A program made the translations under genes and the position numbers. A stretch of 64,000 nucleotides of DNA, taken from the NCBI GenBank assembly GCA_021464415.1, contig CM038471.1:74502851-74566850 (forward strand), given 5' to 3'. The first letter of the stretch is position 1. Each line of letters opens with the position of its first letter. The stretch comes from Lonicera japonica. Taxonomy: Eukaryota > Streptophyta > Magnoliopsida > Dipsacales > Caprifoliaceae. The notes under the pieces were generated by a model. The model had not been told where the DNA came from. It was given only the letters and a program-made list of their open reading frames with translations, and did no database searches. Below are positions 35,198 through 46,652 of the stretch, in pieces.

Positions 35198-36830
35198 ATG
35201 TCGACTTCAAATCTGAATGACTCAGAGATCCAAGCAGTTGATCCGAATCTAGCAGAGGTACCGAGGGCTCCGCCTACCCTAGAAGAATTGCATCGCCTAT
35301 TGATAAATGTTAGTCAAAGCCTGGCCAGCATATCTACTGAGCAGCAGAACACCCGGGTTCGAATAGAAGGATGGTCAGCCGAACGAACTGCGCCACCGGG
35401 GTTTGAACGACTACCACCGAATCGAGATCCTAATCAAGGGCAATCATCACAAGTACTCCCCCCAGTCCAAGGCACCAACCCACAGCAAACAGGTCATATC
35501 CCAACAGGCCTATTCAAACTGACCCCAATAACCAGAACCAATGGGCCCCGGACTCCGGCCCTACTTATTAGCAACAAGAGCCACCCATCATCTGGCCGCA
35601 ACCCTAAGTCCAACCAGGTTTCAACCCTCAGTACCCACAATGGCCACAAATCCCTGCACGACCTATCCTACCACCAGCCCTAGTAGCCCATCCCAATGAA
35701 TACCCAGATAAAAACCGACTCCGAACAGTATATGCAGAATCAGTTATAGCTCGGGAACAGCCCGATGAAGTATCTAAAGAGAGTGAAGAAATGAAAAAAC
35801 TGAAGGAACAAATGAGTGTCCTGCAGAAGGGAGTTTCCCTAATGAAAGGAGCAGACGAGGTTATTGATATGAATGCGTTCTCCCTCTACCCCGAGGCAAG
35901 ACTACCACAGGGGTTCAAACTCCCATCTATCACTAAGTTTACTGGAACCACGCCCCCAAAAACACATCTGCAATCATATATCCGATCCATGTAAGTATCT
36001 GGCTGTGGAGAACCTGAGTTGGCCCAGGCATTTCATATGACTCTCACGGGGGCAGCCCTGAGATGGTTTTTTGATTTAGAGAGGCACCACACGAAAACTT
36101 GGGGGGATATCGTCAAGGAATTCATGGCTAAATACGGGTCCAATGAAGAGTTGGAGGTCACCCGTAAACACTTAGAGATGGCCAAACAGGGTGAAAAAGA
36201 GAGCTTCAGTGATTTTGTTACCCGTTGGAGAGAGTTGGCATCCCAGATGTCCAAACGACTAGACGAAGAGGAGCAGTTAGAGATAATTCAAAAAAATTTC
36301 ACTCCGGCTGTATTGATTTGTATGGGAAAGCACGTGTTCTCACATTTTCGAGCACTTTTAAGCATGGGATCCCAAGTAGAAGAAGAGTTGGCCAGAAAGG
36401 AGGACACCCAAACAAGGAAAGCCTCATATACTGAGAAGAGCACGGCCACCCCCGTTGTAAACCAGCTAAGCTCTTATCCGTACCAACAAAACCCTTTTCA
36501 GCAATAACCCCAATTAACGTGGCCTATACAAACCGAAGCCTCCAATACATATCAACTCAATAAAAATAGAAAATTCAGCAACCTCCCTACAACCCTGACC
36601 AAAACTCTTGAATTGCTACGGAATGCGGGCCTGGTTACCCCACTCAACCCTCGTCCTCCACCAAATCCCGTCCATTCTTCTTGAGGATGAACGAGAACTG
36701 TTTATACCACCAAGCTGTGGGCCATGACACAGATAGATGTTTAGCCCTCCGACACCGCATCCAAGATCTAATCGAAGAAGGAAAAATTCCCGCACCAGGC
36801 GGACCAAATATGGCCAACAACCCGCTAAAG
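35198..36830 (+). pseudogene. Tat/Ogre-like gag (frameshifted)
   Basis: ATG at 35198 (MSTSNLNDSE). The frame shifts near 35570-35600, continues through KLKEQMSVLQKG and FTGTTPPKTHLQSYI to a TAA at 35992-35994, and goes on in the same frame with the retrotransposon gag core: GAALRWFFDLERHH, FMAKYGS, ESFSDFVTRWRELASQMS. After a TAA at 36505-36507 come LRNAGLVTPLNPRP and, in a shifted frame, the knuckle-like CLYHQAVGHDTDRC. In an active element this protein packages element RNA in cytoplasmic particles. Here one frameshift and at least two stops break it, but long intervals remain open. Confidence 0.82.
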
Positions 36831-36924
36831 TGAGTTAGCATCGCTAAATGAGAAACGGTAGAAGGCCGTGTATCGTCATTATGGGGCCTTTAAAATCGAA
36901 AAGTGAAGACTCGGGGTATTTGTG

Positions 36925-37180
36925 AGAACAATGTATTTTTGAGAAAGGTTAGAGAAGTCGATAAGAGATCCGAGAGAAAAGTTCATAACTGGGCCGTACA
37001 TCGTTAAAGAAATCAACACAAGGAGAGCCGTAATAGTCGCAGATGTAGATGGTCAGGCGCTACATTCAAGAAATATTATTATTAAAGCAATAGCATGTAT
37101 AATCCAGAACTACGTAAACCTGAGCCCCAACTCACTTTTGTTTATGGAGGAAATACCACGGGGAACGTAGGCAACCTGAG
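36925..37180 (+). pseudogene. possible integrase C-terminal tail
   Basis: Short frames read FLRKVREVDKRS and, shifted, GPYIVKEINTRRAVIVADVDG, resembling the end of plant Ty3-gypsy integrase. Direct passage from the gag tail to this stretch within about 100 bp implies that protease, RT, RNase H and the integrase core were lost by deletion. Similarity is weak and from memory. Confidence 0.4.
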
Positions 37181-37328
37181 AAGTTACTTCAGGCCCGGTT
37201 TAATTATTATAAAAACTTTTTTATTTCATAAAAAGAGCAGTTTTTCAAACTTCATAAGCAGTGGTTCATAAATAGTCAGTACATTTGCTATCTAAACACC
37301 TTATTTTAGCCCCGGAAAGGAGCCATGT

Positions 37329-40300
37329 TGTCACACCCCGATTTTTGGACCCCGAATACCCAATTAATATACATGTACTCGCCCGTCAAACTACCGGGGG
37401 TGAAAATTAAAAACAACAATTAACTTAATATACTCATTCTCAAAAACTAAAATTCAATCTTAAATCAATATCCTTTACAAATGTTTGCGGAACAAACAAA
37501 ACTTTAATATCCAAACTTTATTTAAAAAGTTCAATTACATAATAAAAACGAAATAGAATTACTCTATTAAAATAGTTGGCCAGAGTATCTAAACCGGTGT
37601 CGTTCCCAAAGTCCAACAAACTATATACACTTTACAAAATAAAGAAAATAAATTTAAAGTAAAACTCCTCGCACGATCAACGAAGCACGTTAATATATAC
37701 CTGCAAAACTGGGCTACGCTCATAAAGAGAACGTACCCAAAAAGCATGGAGACAACTTGGGTCAGTATATAAATACTGGTATGGGTTGATTCTGTATCAC
37801 CCAATATGTCCATGATGCAAACACATAATTCATATGTACATATCTAATACAATTAACTCAAATCTCACTATGTGGCAAGACGAATAGTTTCACACACTTT
37901 TTGAGACAAAAAGGGTAGTTTCTCGACAAAGTATTAGCAAGTAGTTTCTTACCCCGTACACTTACCAAAACTATTAATACCATTCCACTATAATACGGTA
38001 GGCCAAGACCTGCAAAAAATATTAGTACGGCCTACCATCCTGAATTAGAAATGTTAAACTTAAATTACTCGAAAATAAATAAGAAAACACAGCAACATAA
38101 ATATCCCTTTTGTGTTCAAACCATTTAGAATCTCGGAAAACTCAAAGAACGAAAAATATTTAGAATGTCGTTTCCAATAAAATATCGCGAAAAATCGCTA
38201 AATTCTACCATTCAATAATTCATAACAGTGTCCAAGATTGCAAATGCAAATTAACATGACGATACAAACTGTCTATTGTCCAAGCGAAGCATTACATAAT
38301 TTAAAGTACGTCATCCTGAAAACACTAGACTTGAAACCACTAGACACTTAAGTTACCGTGTGCACCTTAATTACATGCCACCTCGCCATACTCTCCCATG
38401 GCCTACACAGATCATCTTACCCTGTGTCTCCCCGTATAACTAGCGGCCACTCCGAACCGGAACCCGCACGGGCATATCGTCTAAAGTTCCGACCTTCTTC
38501 GGAAGGCTAGTTATACGTTTGTGCGCCAAAACACTCGCCCTTCTGCGAGTAAAATCACAAATAATCCACTCGTCTATTCAACAATAGAACGAGTACAACA
38601 ACATCACAAGCCACCATCTGGCTTACAGTCAAGATCATAAAATTTCATTGGCTTTCACCAAAGTTTTCTTTTCACAAAAATCATGGGAAATCCACCCAAG
38701 TGTTGAATCAAAACAAATATAAAATCATAACAAGGGAGCAGTGGCGTAATTAAGGAATTTTTCTATGACTTCTCTAGTCAATTTTAATAAAAACAACTCA
38801 TAGTCGATACAACTCTAATACTTAATATATAAAGAAACTTTACTATCAACCTCAACAAGAATGTAGATTTGTCCCAAAAACAAAATCATACTCACACATT
38901 TACTAAATATAACTTCTAGAAGCTTAAGATAAATAATTTCACCAATTATGAATTGTTCATAGTATTCCAAACGTCCATCAATTAAACAATTTCACAAACT
39001 AAATAAAATCATACCACAAATCCTTTTAGAACCTCATAATCCCAATTTTAAAGGCTATTAATAAAATTATTTTAAAACATAAGTTATATTGCACAAAAAA
39101 AATAAGGCAAGAGCACAAACAATATCTTAAATCGGCACAATCATCAATTTCACAGACATTCTGGGGATAAACGAACAATATAAAAATTCCAGAAAAATTA
39201 CACAATATAGACAGCCATGTCTAGTTTCATATGCAATTGGATTCAACTAAAAATCATTTATATTCTAGGAGTTATGAATGTTTTGCTAACATGTATACAA
39301 TCTGTCCAGCATCAGATTTTGCTGCGCACTGTTTTTGTAACTTCAATAACTCTCAACATAAAAATCATATTCGATCAATTCCAAAGCCCAGATTCTCCTA
39401 ACACACGATATTAACTTGCCAAATATTTCCAGAATTTTACAGAAAATTTTAGTACCCTAACCGAACTCAAAACTGCAGATGTGTGACAGCAATCTGATCA
39501 ACATTAAGTATTTTAACACTCTGTTTTTTGTAAAATTGATATCTCCCAAATTAAAAATCATATTACTCCAATTCCAAAGCCACAATACTTGTAACTCATA
39601 ATATTAGTCTATGTATTTTTCTGAGATTTTAATAAAGACATATAATTAAGGTTTGTCTTTAAAAAACTTATAATCAATTGAATAAAAATACAACAAACCA
39701 CTTTCTCAAAAATTAGGTCAAAAGAAAATCAAAACAATATATACGAATAGAAATCACAAGAGAGGGTGAGAATCACTCACTATAAATAGTAAAACCTAAA
39801 TTGATCAACCAAAAGAAATCTAAAAGAGTCGCCAATATAAATTGACTCAGAACAAATAGGTTATATATATATATATATATGCATGTATCGAAATCCACAT
39901 AATAAATGTGAGAAACACTCACTAGATAATCGAAAGGGGAAGAACCAAAAGTATTCTGCGCTTACTCGGGCTCTCTCTTGCGTCTCTTCTTCTTCTCTAC
40001 AAGCGGCCACATGACAATACATAGTTTTCTCCTCTCCTTAAGACCTTATTTGTGTTGATAACCTACTTATGTTCATACTAGGGTTTTTTTCTCATCTCAA
40101 TTAGGCCAACTAAAATAACTCTTATAATAAATAAAAGAATACATATAAATTAACCCATTAAATTAACCTAGTGGCCCATCTAATTATAATTACTCAAGAC
40201 CTCAAATAAATTTTCTTTTTCTCTAATTCCCGCAGGTCAAACTCACAGCATGGTTAAGTCAACTTTCAAAAATCATAACTAATTCATTAAAAGTCTAAAT

Positions 40301-40595
40301 GTAGTGAAATTTGTGCTCAAACTGAAGCTCATCAAGTCTAGCTTAAAACAAAATTGGTTTCACACAAAAATTCTCAACATAATAAAAGACATGAATTTTC
40401 AAAGGAGAACATATCAAAACTTTAGGTTTCAAAACTAATCATATATATTTTAAATTATAATTTTAAACGCACTATAATAAATTGGCCACAAAATAAATGC
40501 ACCACAAAACAAATAAGAGAACAAATATTAATTTACAATATATGCATATATTAATTTGGAGTAAATAAGTATTTTAGAAAATTCGGGTCGTTACA
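37329..40595. mobile_element. solo LTR, chromovirus-like (inner layer)
   Basis: A 3267-bp unit starting TGTCACACCCCGATTTTTGG and ending GGGTCGTTACA, flanked by a perfect CATGT duplication (37324-37328 and 40596-40600). Ends TG..CA and a 5-bp duplication fit an LTR. No primer site, coding region or second LTR is present, so it is a solo LTR left by recombination between the two LTRs of a full element. Read on the - strand it begins TGTAACGACCC and ends GGGGTGTGACA, wording common in long LTRs of Tekay/Del-type chromoviruses; that assignment is tentative. Confidence 0.82.
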
Positions 40596-40600
40596 CATGT

Positions 40601-41214
40601 CGTATCTTTAGCCACCAGTGCAACTCGAGCTTCATTCATGCTTCAGAGGGCTCTAAGCCCACGAACTGAAACCATTGTATTTAATAAGGGACGACAACCA
40701 GATCTTCCTCCACCAATCGCCAGATTGAACGAATGATGTCAGCCCGGAGGGGCTAAGAAAAGCCAAACCGTGCATAGTTGAAATAACGAGTCAGCCATGC
40801 CACATACACTCCACAAATAGAGAGGTATGGGGAGTGATAAACTTGACTCCCGAGGGTACCAGGGCATCTCGAGCTTTGATAGAAGAAAAGTCAACATTTG
40901 TACAGTAAAGAAGACTACAGAGATAAAAGAGTAAGTGTGGGGATGAAGGAAGGAAGAGAGGTGTATTTATCGGAGAAATCATACACATGTACTCATTGTT
41001 TGTCATGTAACAAACCTTGTTACAAATTTATTTCTCCAACAGACAGGGTTCATTACTGCCAAAAAAAACCACTTTTTCGCTTCTCACTTAATTCCTTTCA
41101 CTTTTGCAGGGGCCTGGTGGTCATTTTTATTATGTCATTATAGGCCTGTTTTACACCAGCATGTTTTTCTTTATATTGCACCCGAGGGTACTTTTATGTA
41201 AATATGTGTAAGAA
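40601..41214 (+). other. Tat/Ogre-like 3' region, unassigned
   Basis: About 600 bp of the middle-layer element between the solo LTR and the 68-bp tandem repeats. Short frames exist on both strands but resemble nothing I know. It is treated as non-coding retrotransposon DNA. Confidence 0.45.
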
Positions 41215-41760
41215 ACATGAGGGTACTTTGGTGTAATTATGAGAGATATAGGGTTATAAGGGTAAAATTTGTAATTTTCCAAACCTTAGGGTACTTTGGT
41301 GTAATTATGAGAGATATAGGGTATAAGGGTAAATTATGTAATTTTCCAAACCTGAGGATACTTTGGTGTAATTACGAGAGATATAGGGTTATAAGGGTAA
41401 ATTGTGTAATTTTTAAAACCTGAGGGTACTTTGGTGTAATTACGAGAGATATAGGGTTATAAGCGTAAATTATGTAATTTTTCAAACCTGATGGTACTTT
41501 GGTGTAATTACGGGAGATATAGGGTTATAAAGGTAAAATTATGTCAAAACCTGAGGGTTCTTTTGTGTAATTATGTGAGTTATATAATAAGAGGGTAAAA
41601 TTATGTAATTTTTAAAAAAAACCTGAGGGTACTTTAGGGTAATTACGAGAGTTGTGGGCCTATAGGGAAAAATTATGTAGTTTTCAAAACCTGAGGGTAC
41701 TTTGGGTAGTTATGAGAGTTAGATGATTTTTAGAGTAAATTATGAGAGTCCTTAAAGTTT
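41215..41760 (+). repeat. tandem array of about eight 63-72-bp units
   Basis: Units begin near 41217, 41286, 41351, 41419, 41487, 41550, 41622 and 41690, each with a version of cctgagggtactttggtgtaa followed by attacgagagatatagggtt and gggtaaattatgtaatttt. Later units are shorter or more diverged. The array lies inside the middle-layer element. Confidence 0.9.
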
Positions 41761-43015
41761 GAAAGGTAAAAGTATGTAAGTTCTAAAAATCGGATGTTAC
41801 TATTGAAATAACTATGTGAATTAATTAATGTTTGTTTAAACATGCAGGAAACTGCGAATCAGGATCAACAAAACAGCAGGGAAAGTATCCGCAGCCTGTA
41901 AGCAATACTTTTACATATCAAGTTATCGAACATGTTCAAACACCACTTCACTAGTATATGCATAACATACATTATCTTTCAATAGATCACCAAACACGAG
42001 CATGCACATTTTTAGTGCATTCCACATCCTAGTATATCACACCGTGGTCACGATTTACCCTATCATCCCTGGTCAATAGCATGGGAACTGCATCAATGAA
42101 CACCCTGAGGATCCAGATACGGGAAAACTCGAGAAATGAGAAGTTAGAGAGAGAATAAGAGAATGAGAAGAAAAGAGCCCGCTTGGGGGACAAAACCTAC
42201 TCCATTGAACTGTCGCATGACCAATCATATCTCAAACTTGACATTTTTCGGTAGGGGAACTTCAAGGTGGTTTTTCTTGACTTTTGTGCAGAAAAAACAC
42301 ACATCGCACGATAATATCGAATGCCATATTCTAAGTCGTTTCTTCAAATCGCGAGAGCAAACAGCATACAAAAGAAATCCCTGATCTCTAGAAGACTGAA
42401 ATCTAGCAATGAGAATGAGAAAATATCAGATAAGACGAGAATAGAAAAAAATTGAAAGAGTAGAAAAGAGAAAAATCTCGCATGAGCGCCCAGAGCGAGC
42501 GAGAGAAACAAAATTGTATAGAATGGCAGGGAGAGCCACACCAAGAGTGACAGCTAGGCCAAACCGGCTCAGGGCTTCGTCTTGGGTGAGTAAGGCTCCT
42601 GATCACGCCAAAACGGGAAAAGAAGCTCCTGGCCAAAAACAGAAAAGGCAGGAAAAGCTTCCCCGAACGAGGGAGAAATAAGGACATCGAAAAACAGAAA
42701 ATGATGTGGGCCTGCGAAAATGCCTCAAAGATGGCTGATGAAGATTAAAGAGATCAGAGACTCCTTCAAAACAGATTTCCATCTCAGCTTGATAAAATCA
42801 GAAACGACTTAGAAACAAGTAAACGGTTGAATCATTGTTACGCACGAAGTACAAGAATCAAGAAATCCATCATGAAAACTTTTCTTTCGGAATAAAATAA
42901 CTTACAAAACAAGTTTTCAGTTTTTCCCAGAGAAAACAAAACTTTTAGAATGGGTATTTAAACTCCCAAATGAGCTCTTTTTTCCTCAGAGAACTCTCTA
43001 TTTAGCTTCTCATCA
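41761..43015 (+). other. Tat/Ogre-like 3' region between arrays
   Basis: No recognised gene. A 50-base exon-like stretch (41848-41897) is bordered by GCAG and GTAAGC but matches nothing. Purine-rich runs of aga/gaa follow at about 42120-42500. The segment leads into the GCC..GGC repeat field. Confidence 0.4.
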
Positions 43016-43029
43016 ATTGCTACTACAGA

Positions 43030-44290
43030 GAACCAAACTCACAAGTCCTTTCTACAAGGACAAGCCCTTTTCGGAGGTAATCCATTCACATAAGCCCTTT
43101 CTACAGGCAAAACATCACTCACAAGTCCTTTCTACAGGCACAAGCCCTCTACGGAGGCAATCCATTCACATAAGCCCTCTACGAAGGCAATACATTCACA
43201 TAAGCCCTCTGCGGAGGCAATTCAATCACTAAGCCCTTTTTAGGCGAAAGTCCTTTCCGGAGGCATCCATTCACATAAGCCCTTTCTACAGGCAAAACAT
43301 CACTCACAAGTCCTTTTTACAGGTACAAGCCCTCTGCGGAGGCAATCCATTCACATAAGCCCTCTGCGGAGGCAATCCAATCACTAAATCCTTTTTAGGC
43401 GAAAGTCCTTTCCGGAGGCATCCATTCACATAAAGCCCTTTCTACAGGCAAAACATCACTCACAAGTCCTTTCTACAGGCACAAGCCCTCTCCGGAGGCA
43501 ATCCATTCACATAAGCCCTCTGCGGAGGCAATCCAATCACTAAGCCCTTTTTAGGCGAAAGCCCTTTTCGGAGGCATCCATTCACATAAAGCCATTTCTA
43601 CAGGCAAAACATCACTCACAAGTCCTTTCTACAGGCACAAATCCTCTCCGGAGGCAATCCATTCACATAAGCCCTCTGCGGGGGCAAACCAATCACTAAG
43701 CCCTTTTTAGGCAAAAGTCCTTTCCAGAGACATCCATTCACAAAAGCCCTTTCTACAGGCAAAACATCACTCACAAGTCATTTCTACAGGCACAAGCCCT
43801 CTCCGGAGGCAATCCATTCACATAAGCCCTCTGCGGAGGCAATCCAATCACTAAGCCCTTTTTAGGCGAAAGTCCTTTTCGGAAGCAATCCATTCACATA
43901 AGCCCTTTCTACAGGCAAAACATCACCCATTCACAAAAACCCTCCCTAGAGGCAGCTCTTGTTCTTTCTTTTTTTTACAGATCAAGTCCTCCCAGAGAGG
44001 CAAAGTGGAGCAATGGTAGTCCTCCCACCTGAGGCGAGAAGATCAAAAAGCCCTCCCAGAGAGGCACAGTGTAGCAATGGTAATCATCCCACCTGAGGCG
44101 AAAAGATCAAAAGCCCTCCCATCTGAGGCAAGTGGAGCAATGGTAGTCCTCCCATCTGAGGCAAGTGTAGCAAATGAAAGTCCTCAAAAGAGGCAATGAG
44201 GTATCAAAAGCCTTCTCCGGAGGCAAAACCAAACACAAGCCCTCTCCGGAGGCATTCACAAAAACTTTTGCATGCGTACACTCTCTTAGG
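43030..44290 (+). repeat. hierarchical tandem array of GCC..GGC mini-hairpins
   Basis: The basic unit is about 25-35 bases: aagccctctgcggaggcaatcc, aagccctttctacaggcaaaac, or aagccctttttaggcgaa. Five such subunits form a higher-order unit of about 157 bases that recurs from about 43092, 43277, 43433, 43590, 43746 and 43902 (the first interval is longer). From about 43960 the array changes to related units (cctcccagagaggca, cctcccacctgaggcg). Each subunit pairs GCC with a following GGC a few bases away. The field ends about 80 bases before the 3' LTR. Confidence 0.9.
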
Positions 44291-44370
44291 GTTCTTGCGG
44301 GAGCTACAAATCGAAGTATCTTCCAGTCGCCTCAATTCCTTGCAAGCAAGGAGCTTGAGTCGAGAGGGTC

Positions 44371-45285
44371 TGTAGACACCCCGATCCGTGACCCCCGCAA
44401 GAACTCTAATGACCTTCGAGAACTACTATTTTTGGAGTTCGGGACCCACCCGAGCACCCGAAACTATCCCGAAAGGGTTTGTTGGCCAACAAACCTGTTT
44501 TTAAGCGGGATTGTCGCACGATATATTGGTATGTCGCGCGACAATCACTCTTATGTCGCGCGACAAACCCCTCTGCACCCGACCATCCACTTTTTGACAT
44601 ATCACAGTGTCAGAACCCATCATTTCAGCCGTTTGTCGCGCGACAAACAGATATGTTGCGCGACAAACAGATAAAATTGGGAAATGTCACGCGACAATCC
44701 TCTTCGAGCAGTATAAATAGGCCAACACCCCCAAGGGTTCTGGACGGCAACTTCTCGCCACGGTTTCTACACCAAAACGCCTTATTCCAAACGCGAAGTG
44801 GCGACTGGGTGCTTTCGATCCCCGTCCTAGTAAGCGAAGTGGCGACATAGTTATGGTAGATTCTAAACGCACTCGAAAAGCAGGTTTTTTCCAGAAAGCA
44901 GTAAGATATCAGTAAAAGCATCTAAGTTTTCCAACATAGAATAAACATATAAGACCATTAGAGACCGAAAGGGCGGAATGGGTGCTTAACACCTTCCCAA
45001 ACCGTAATATAGTTCCCAAACCCTATATAATCCTGGTTTCGTAGATAAACGTGTAAGAAAGTCTTATCTGTAGCCTTCCCTCTTACACAATTATTTTGTC
45101 CGTTTTCTCGTAAAATGTACTGGCGACTCTAAACAAACCCTCTTGCATCTAGAAATAGAATAGAGGGACACCCGATATGAATTATCAATATATAGAAGCA
45201 AATGAAACAAATGAATCATTTTCGATGTTTCAGACTCCCACCGAACGAGGACGAGACCCGGGAGTCGCATTTGCGGATTCTCACA
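44371..45285 (+). repeat. Tat/Ogre-like 3' LTR (915 bp)
   Basis: Matches the 5' LTR at 32873-34076, with six TGTCGCGCGACA-type palindromes (44512-44700) and TATAAATA at 44712. It lacks about 300 bp present in the 5' LTR. In their place it has a stretch with a second cgaagtggcgac (near 44797 and 44837). It is followed by the GATGT target duplication. Confidence 0.9.
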
Positions 45286-45290
45286 GATGT

Positions 45291-46591
45291 AAGCTTATAA
45301 TAAGTTTCATCATACTTTTATATAGAGTGCTAAACTTTTATTTTCACCTGCACCAGCACGATTACGTTTTCAATAATGTTTTTCTTAATTTATTCAATCT
45401 TTTTATTTGTGCATGCATGCAGAGTTTTAATAAAATTCATGTTAAATTATCTAATGTCAAAGTTAAAGAAATGTAGTGTTAACATGTGCCTAATATGTCA
45501 TAAAAAAATATGTATTATATGTTGTGCTTTTATTGTTTTAATATTTAAATTCTTAAAATTACTAGTAAAAAAATATTGGAAAAAGAAATAGTTTGGTGAG
45601 AAAATCTATATCCTCTTAATATTTTCCAAGGAATCAATTTTCTTGAATCTCCAAAAAATTAAATATCATAGATTCGAAAGTAACAAAATATTTTAATAAA
45701 TGATTTATTTTTATGAAAACTATTTTATTTTTTCAATGCATTTTTCCCCTTTTCACAAAATATAACATTTTCTAAAAAGAAAGAAGAATGTAGTTTTAAG
45801 TCGTTAGAATGAAAAATTTATGATGAATTTACACGTAGATCTTTTCATGTTATAATTTTCATTATCTATATTTATAATGACATAGCTAAAGTTCACAAGT
45901 ACTATTGTCTCCTATATGGCTTTCTATTGAATTAATTTTCATGCACTAAATTACTACATAGTTAAGTTAAGTGTTGAATTAATTCATGCACACAACAACT
46001 ATACCAATAAAGTTTTAAAGTTTTAAGATATCTAGAACATCATTTTTTTCGAGACTCCTTTATTATTAATGGTGTATATAGTTTTAGCTTAACATAGATT
46101 GATTTATTTTTATGCGCTTTGATGCTAGTTCAATTACAGGAGTATGAATCAATTTAGTTAGGATTTGTGCGGAATCAAATTTACCTATTTTTGTTGAGTG
46201 TTGCAATGGTCTTTTAATGTTTTTGATGTAGTGAATTATAATTTATATTTACTTATTTCACAAAAATAAAATTTATAGACAAATTTAAAATATGAATAAT
46301 AATCATTTGAAAATAATGAATAGTAATAGATTATATGAAATAGAATCGCTAAAAATGTATTTATCATAACTAATATTTTATTTTATTTTCATAGGTACTA
46401 TGACTTATACATAATTTTTAATGAAATTTATTAAGAATGGTGTAAATTTTATTTATTATGTATTATTTTAATGCAAAAGTTAATAGTATTTAATATTTAC
46501 TTTTAGCGGCTAAATTTTATCATCCCTGCATTATTTCAGTAAATTTAGTGGGACGAGAAGACGGATTTTGTGGATTTATTTAAGAACGCCC
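45291..46591. other. right part of the hAT-like outer element
   Basis: AT-rich DNA from the target duplication of the nested LTR element to the right terminal repeat at 46591. Short frames are present with no similarity that I recognise. No transposase motif is visible. Confidence 0.5.
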
Positions 46592-46652
46592 TTATTTTAT
46601 GCTTTTAAATGTGAAAGAAAATGACAATTTAGATATCAAATTTCACATTTAA

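Larger units (their letters stand above)
32873..45285 (+). mobile_element. Tat/Ogre-like LTR retrotransposon with gag but no RT (middle layer)
   Basis: Both LTRs start TGTAGACACCCCGATCCGTG and end GGATTCTCACA. A perfect GATGT target duplication flanks the element (32868-32872 and 45286-45290). One base after the left LTR lies TGGCGACTCTGCTGGGGA, a primer-binding site of the tRNA-Arg type known from Ogre elements. Gag is readable at about 35.2-36.8 kb. No reverse transcriptase, RNase H or integrase core is found; only a short stretch resembling the integrase tail follows. A 3.27-kb solo LTR sits at 37329-40595. Before the 3' LTR lie two tandem-repeat fields, a known habit of the Tat lineage. 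It is non-autonomous. Confidence 0.88.
32632..46591. mobile_element. hAT-like element (outer layer) split by a nested retrotransposon
   Basis: The left end GGGTGTTCTTAAAT (32632) and right end TTTAAGAACGCCC (ending 46591) form terminal inverted repeats. Inverted similarity continues for about 45 bp, including AATCCGTCTTCTC on both sides. An exact 8-bp direct repeat TTATTTTA flanks the pair (32624-32631 and 46592-46599), which fits hAT. Without the LTR element at 32873-45285 the unit is about 1.5 kb and AT-rich, with no transposase. The apparent 14-kb size is due to the nested insertion. Confidence 0.8.

Noticed and set aside
41217..41423. 68-codon frame with repeated YERYRVIRV
   Set aside because: Direct translation of the 68-bp tandem repeat; not a protein repeat.
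41848..41897. Exon-like stretch bordered by GCAG and GTAAGC
   Set aside because: Good splice borders, but 50 bases is too short to judge, there are no partner exons and no known motif. It lies inside the retrotransposon.
43030..44290. CRISPR-like array
   Set aside because: There are regular repeats but no unique spacers: the whole period repeats, the setting is a plant retrotransposon, and no cas genes exist.
32632..46591. A single 14-kb DNA transposon
   Set aside because: The inverted ends and 8-bp duplication are real, but the interior is almost entirely a later LTR retrotransposon with its own GATGT duplication. The original element is only about 1.5 kb.
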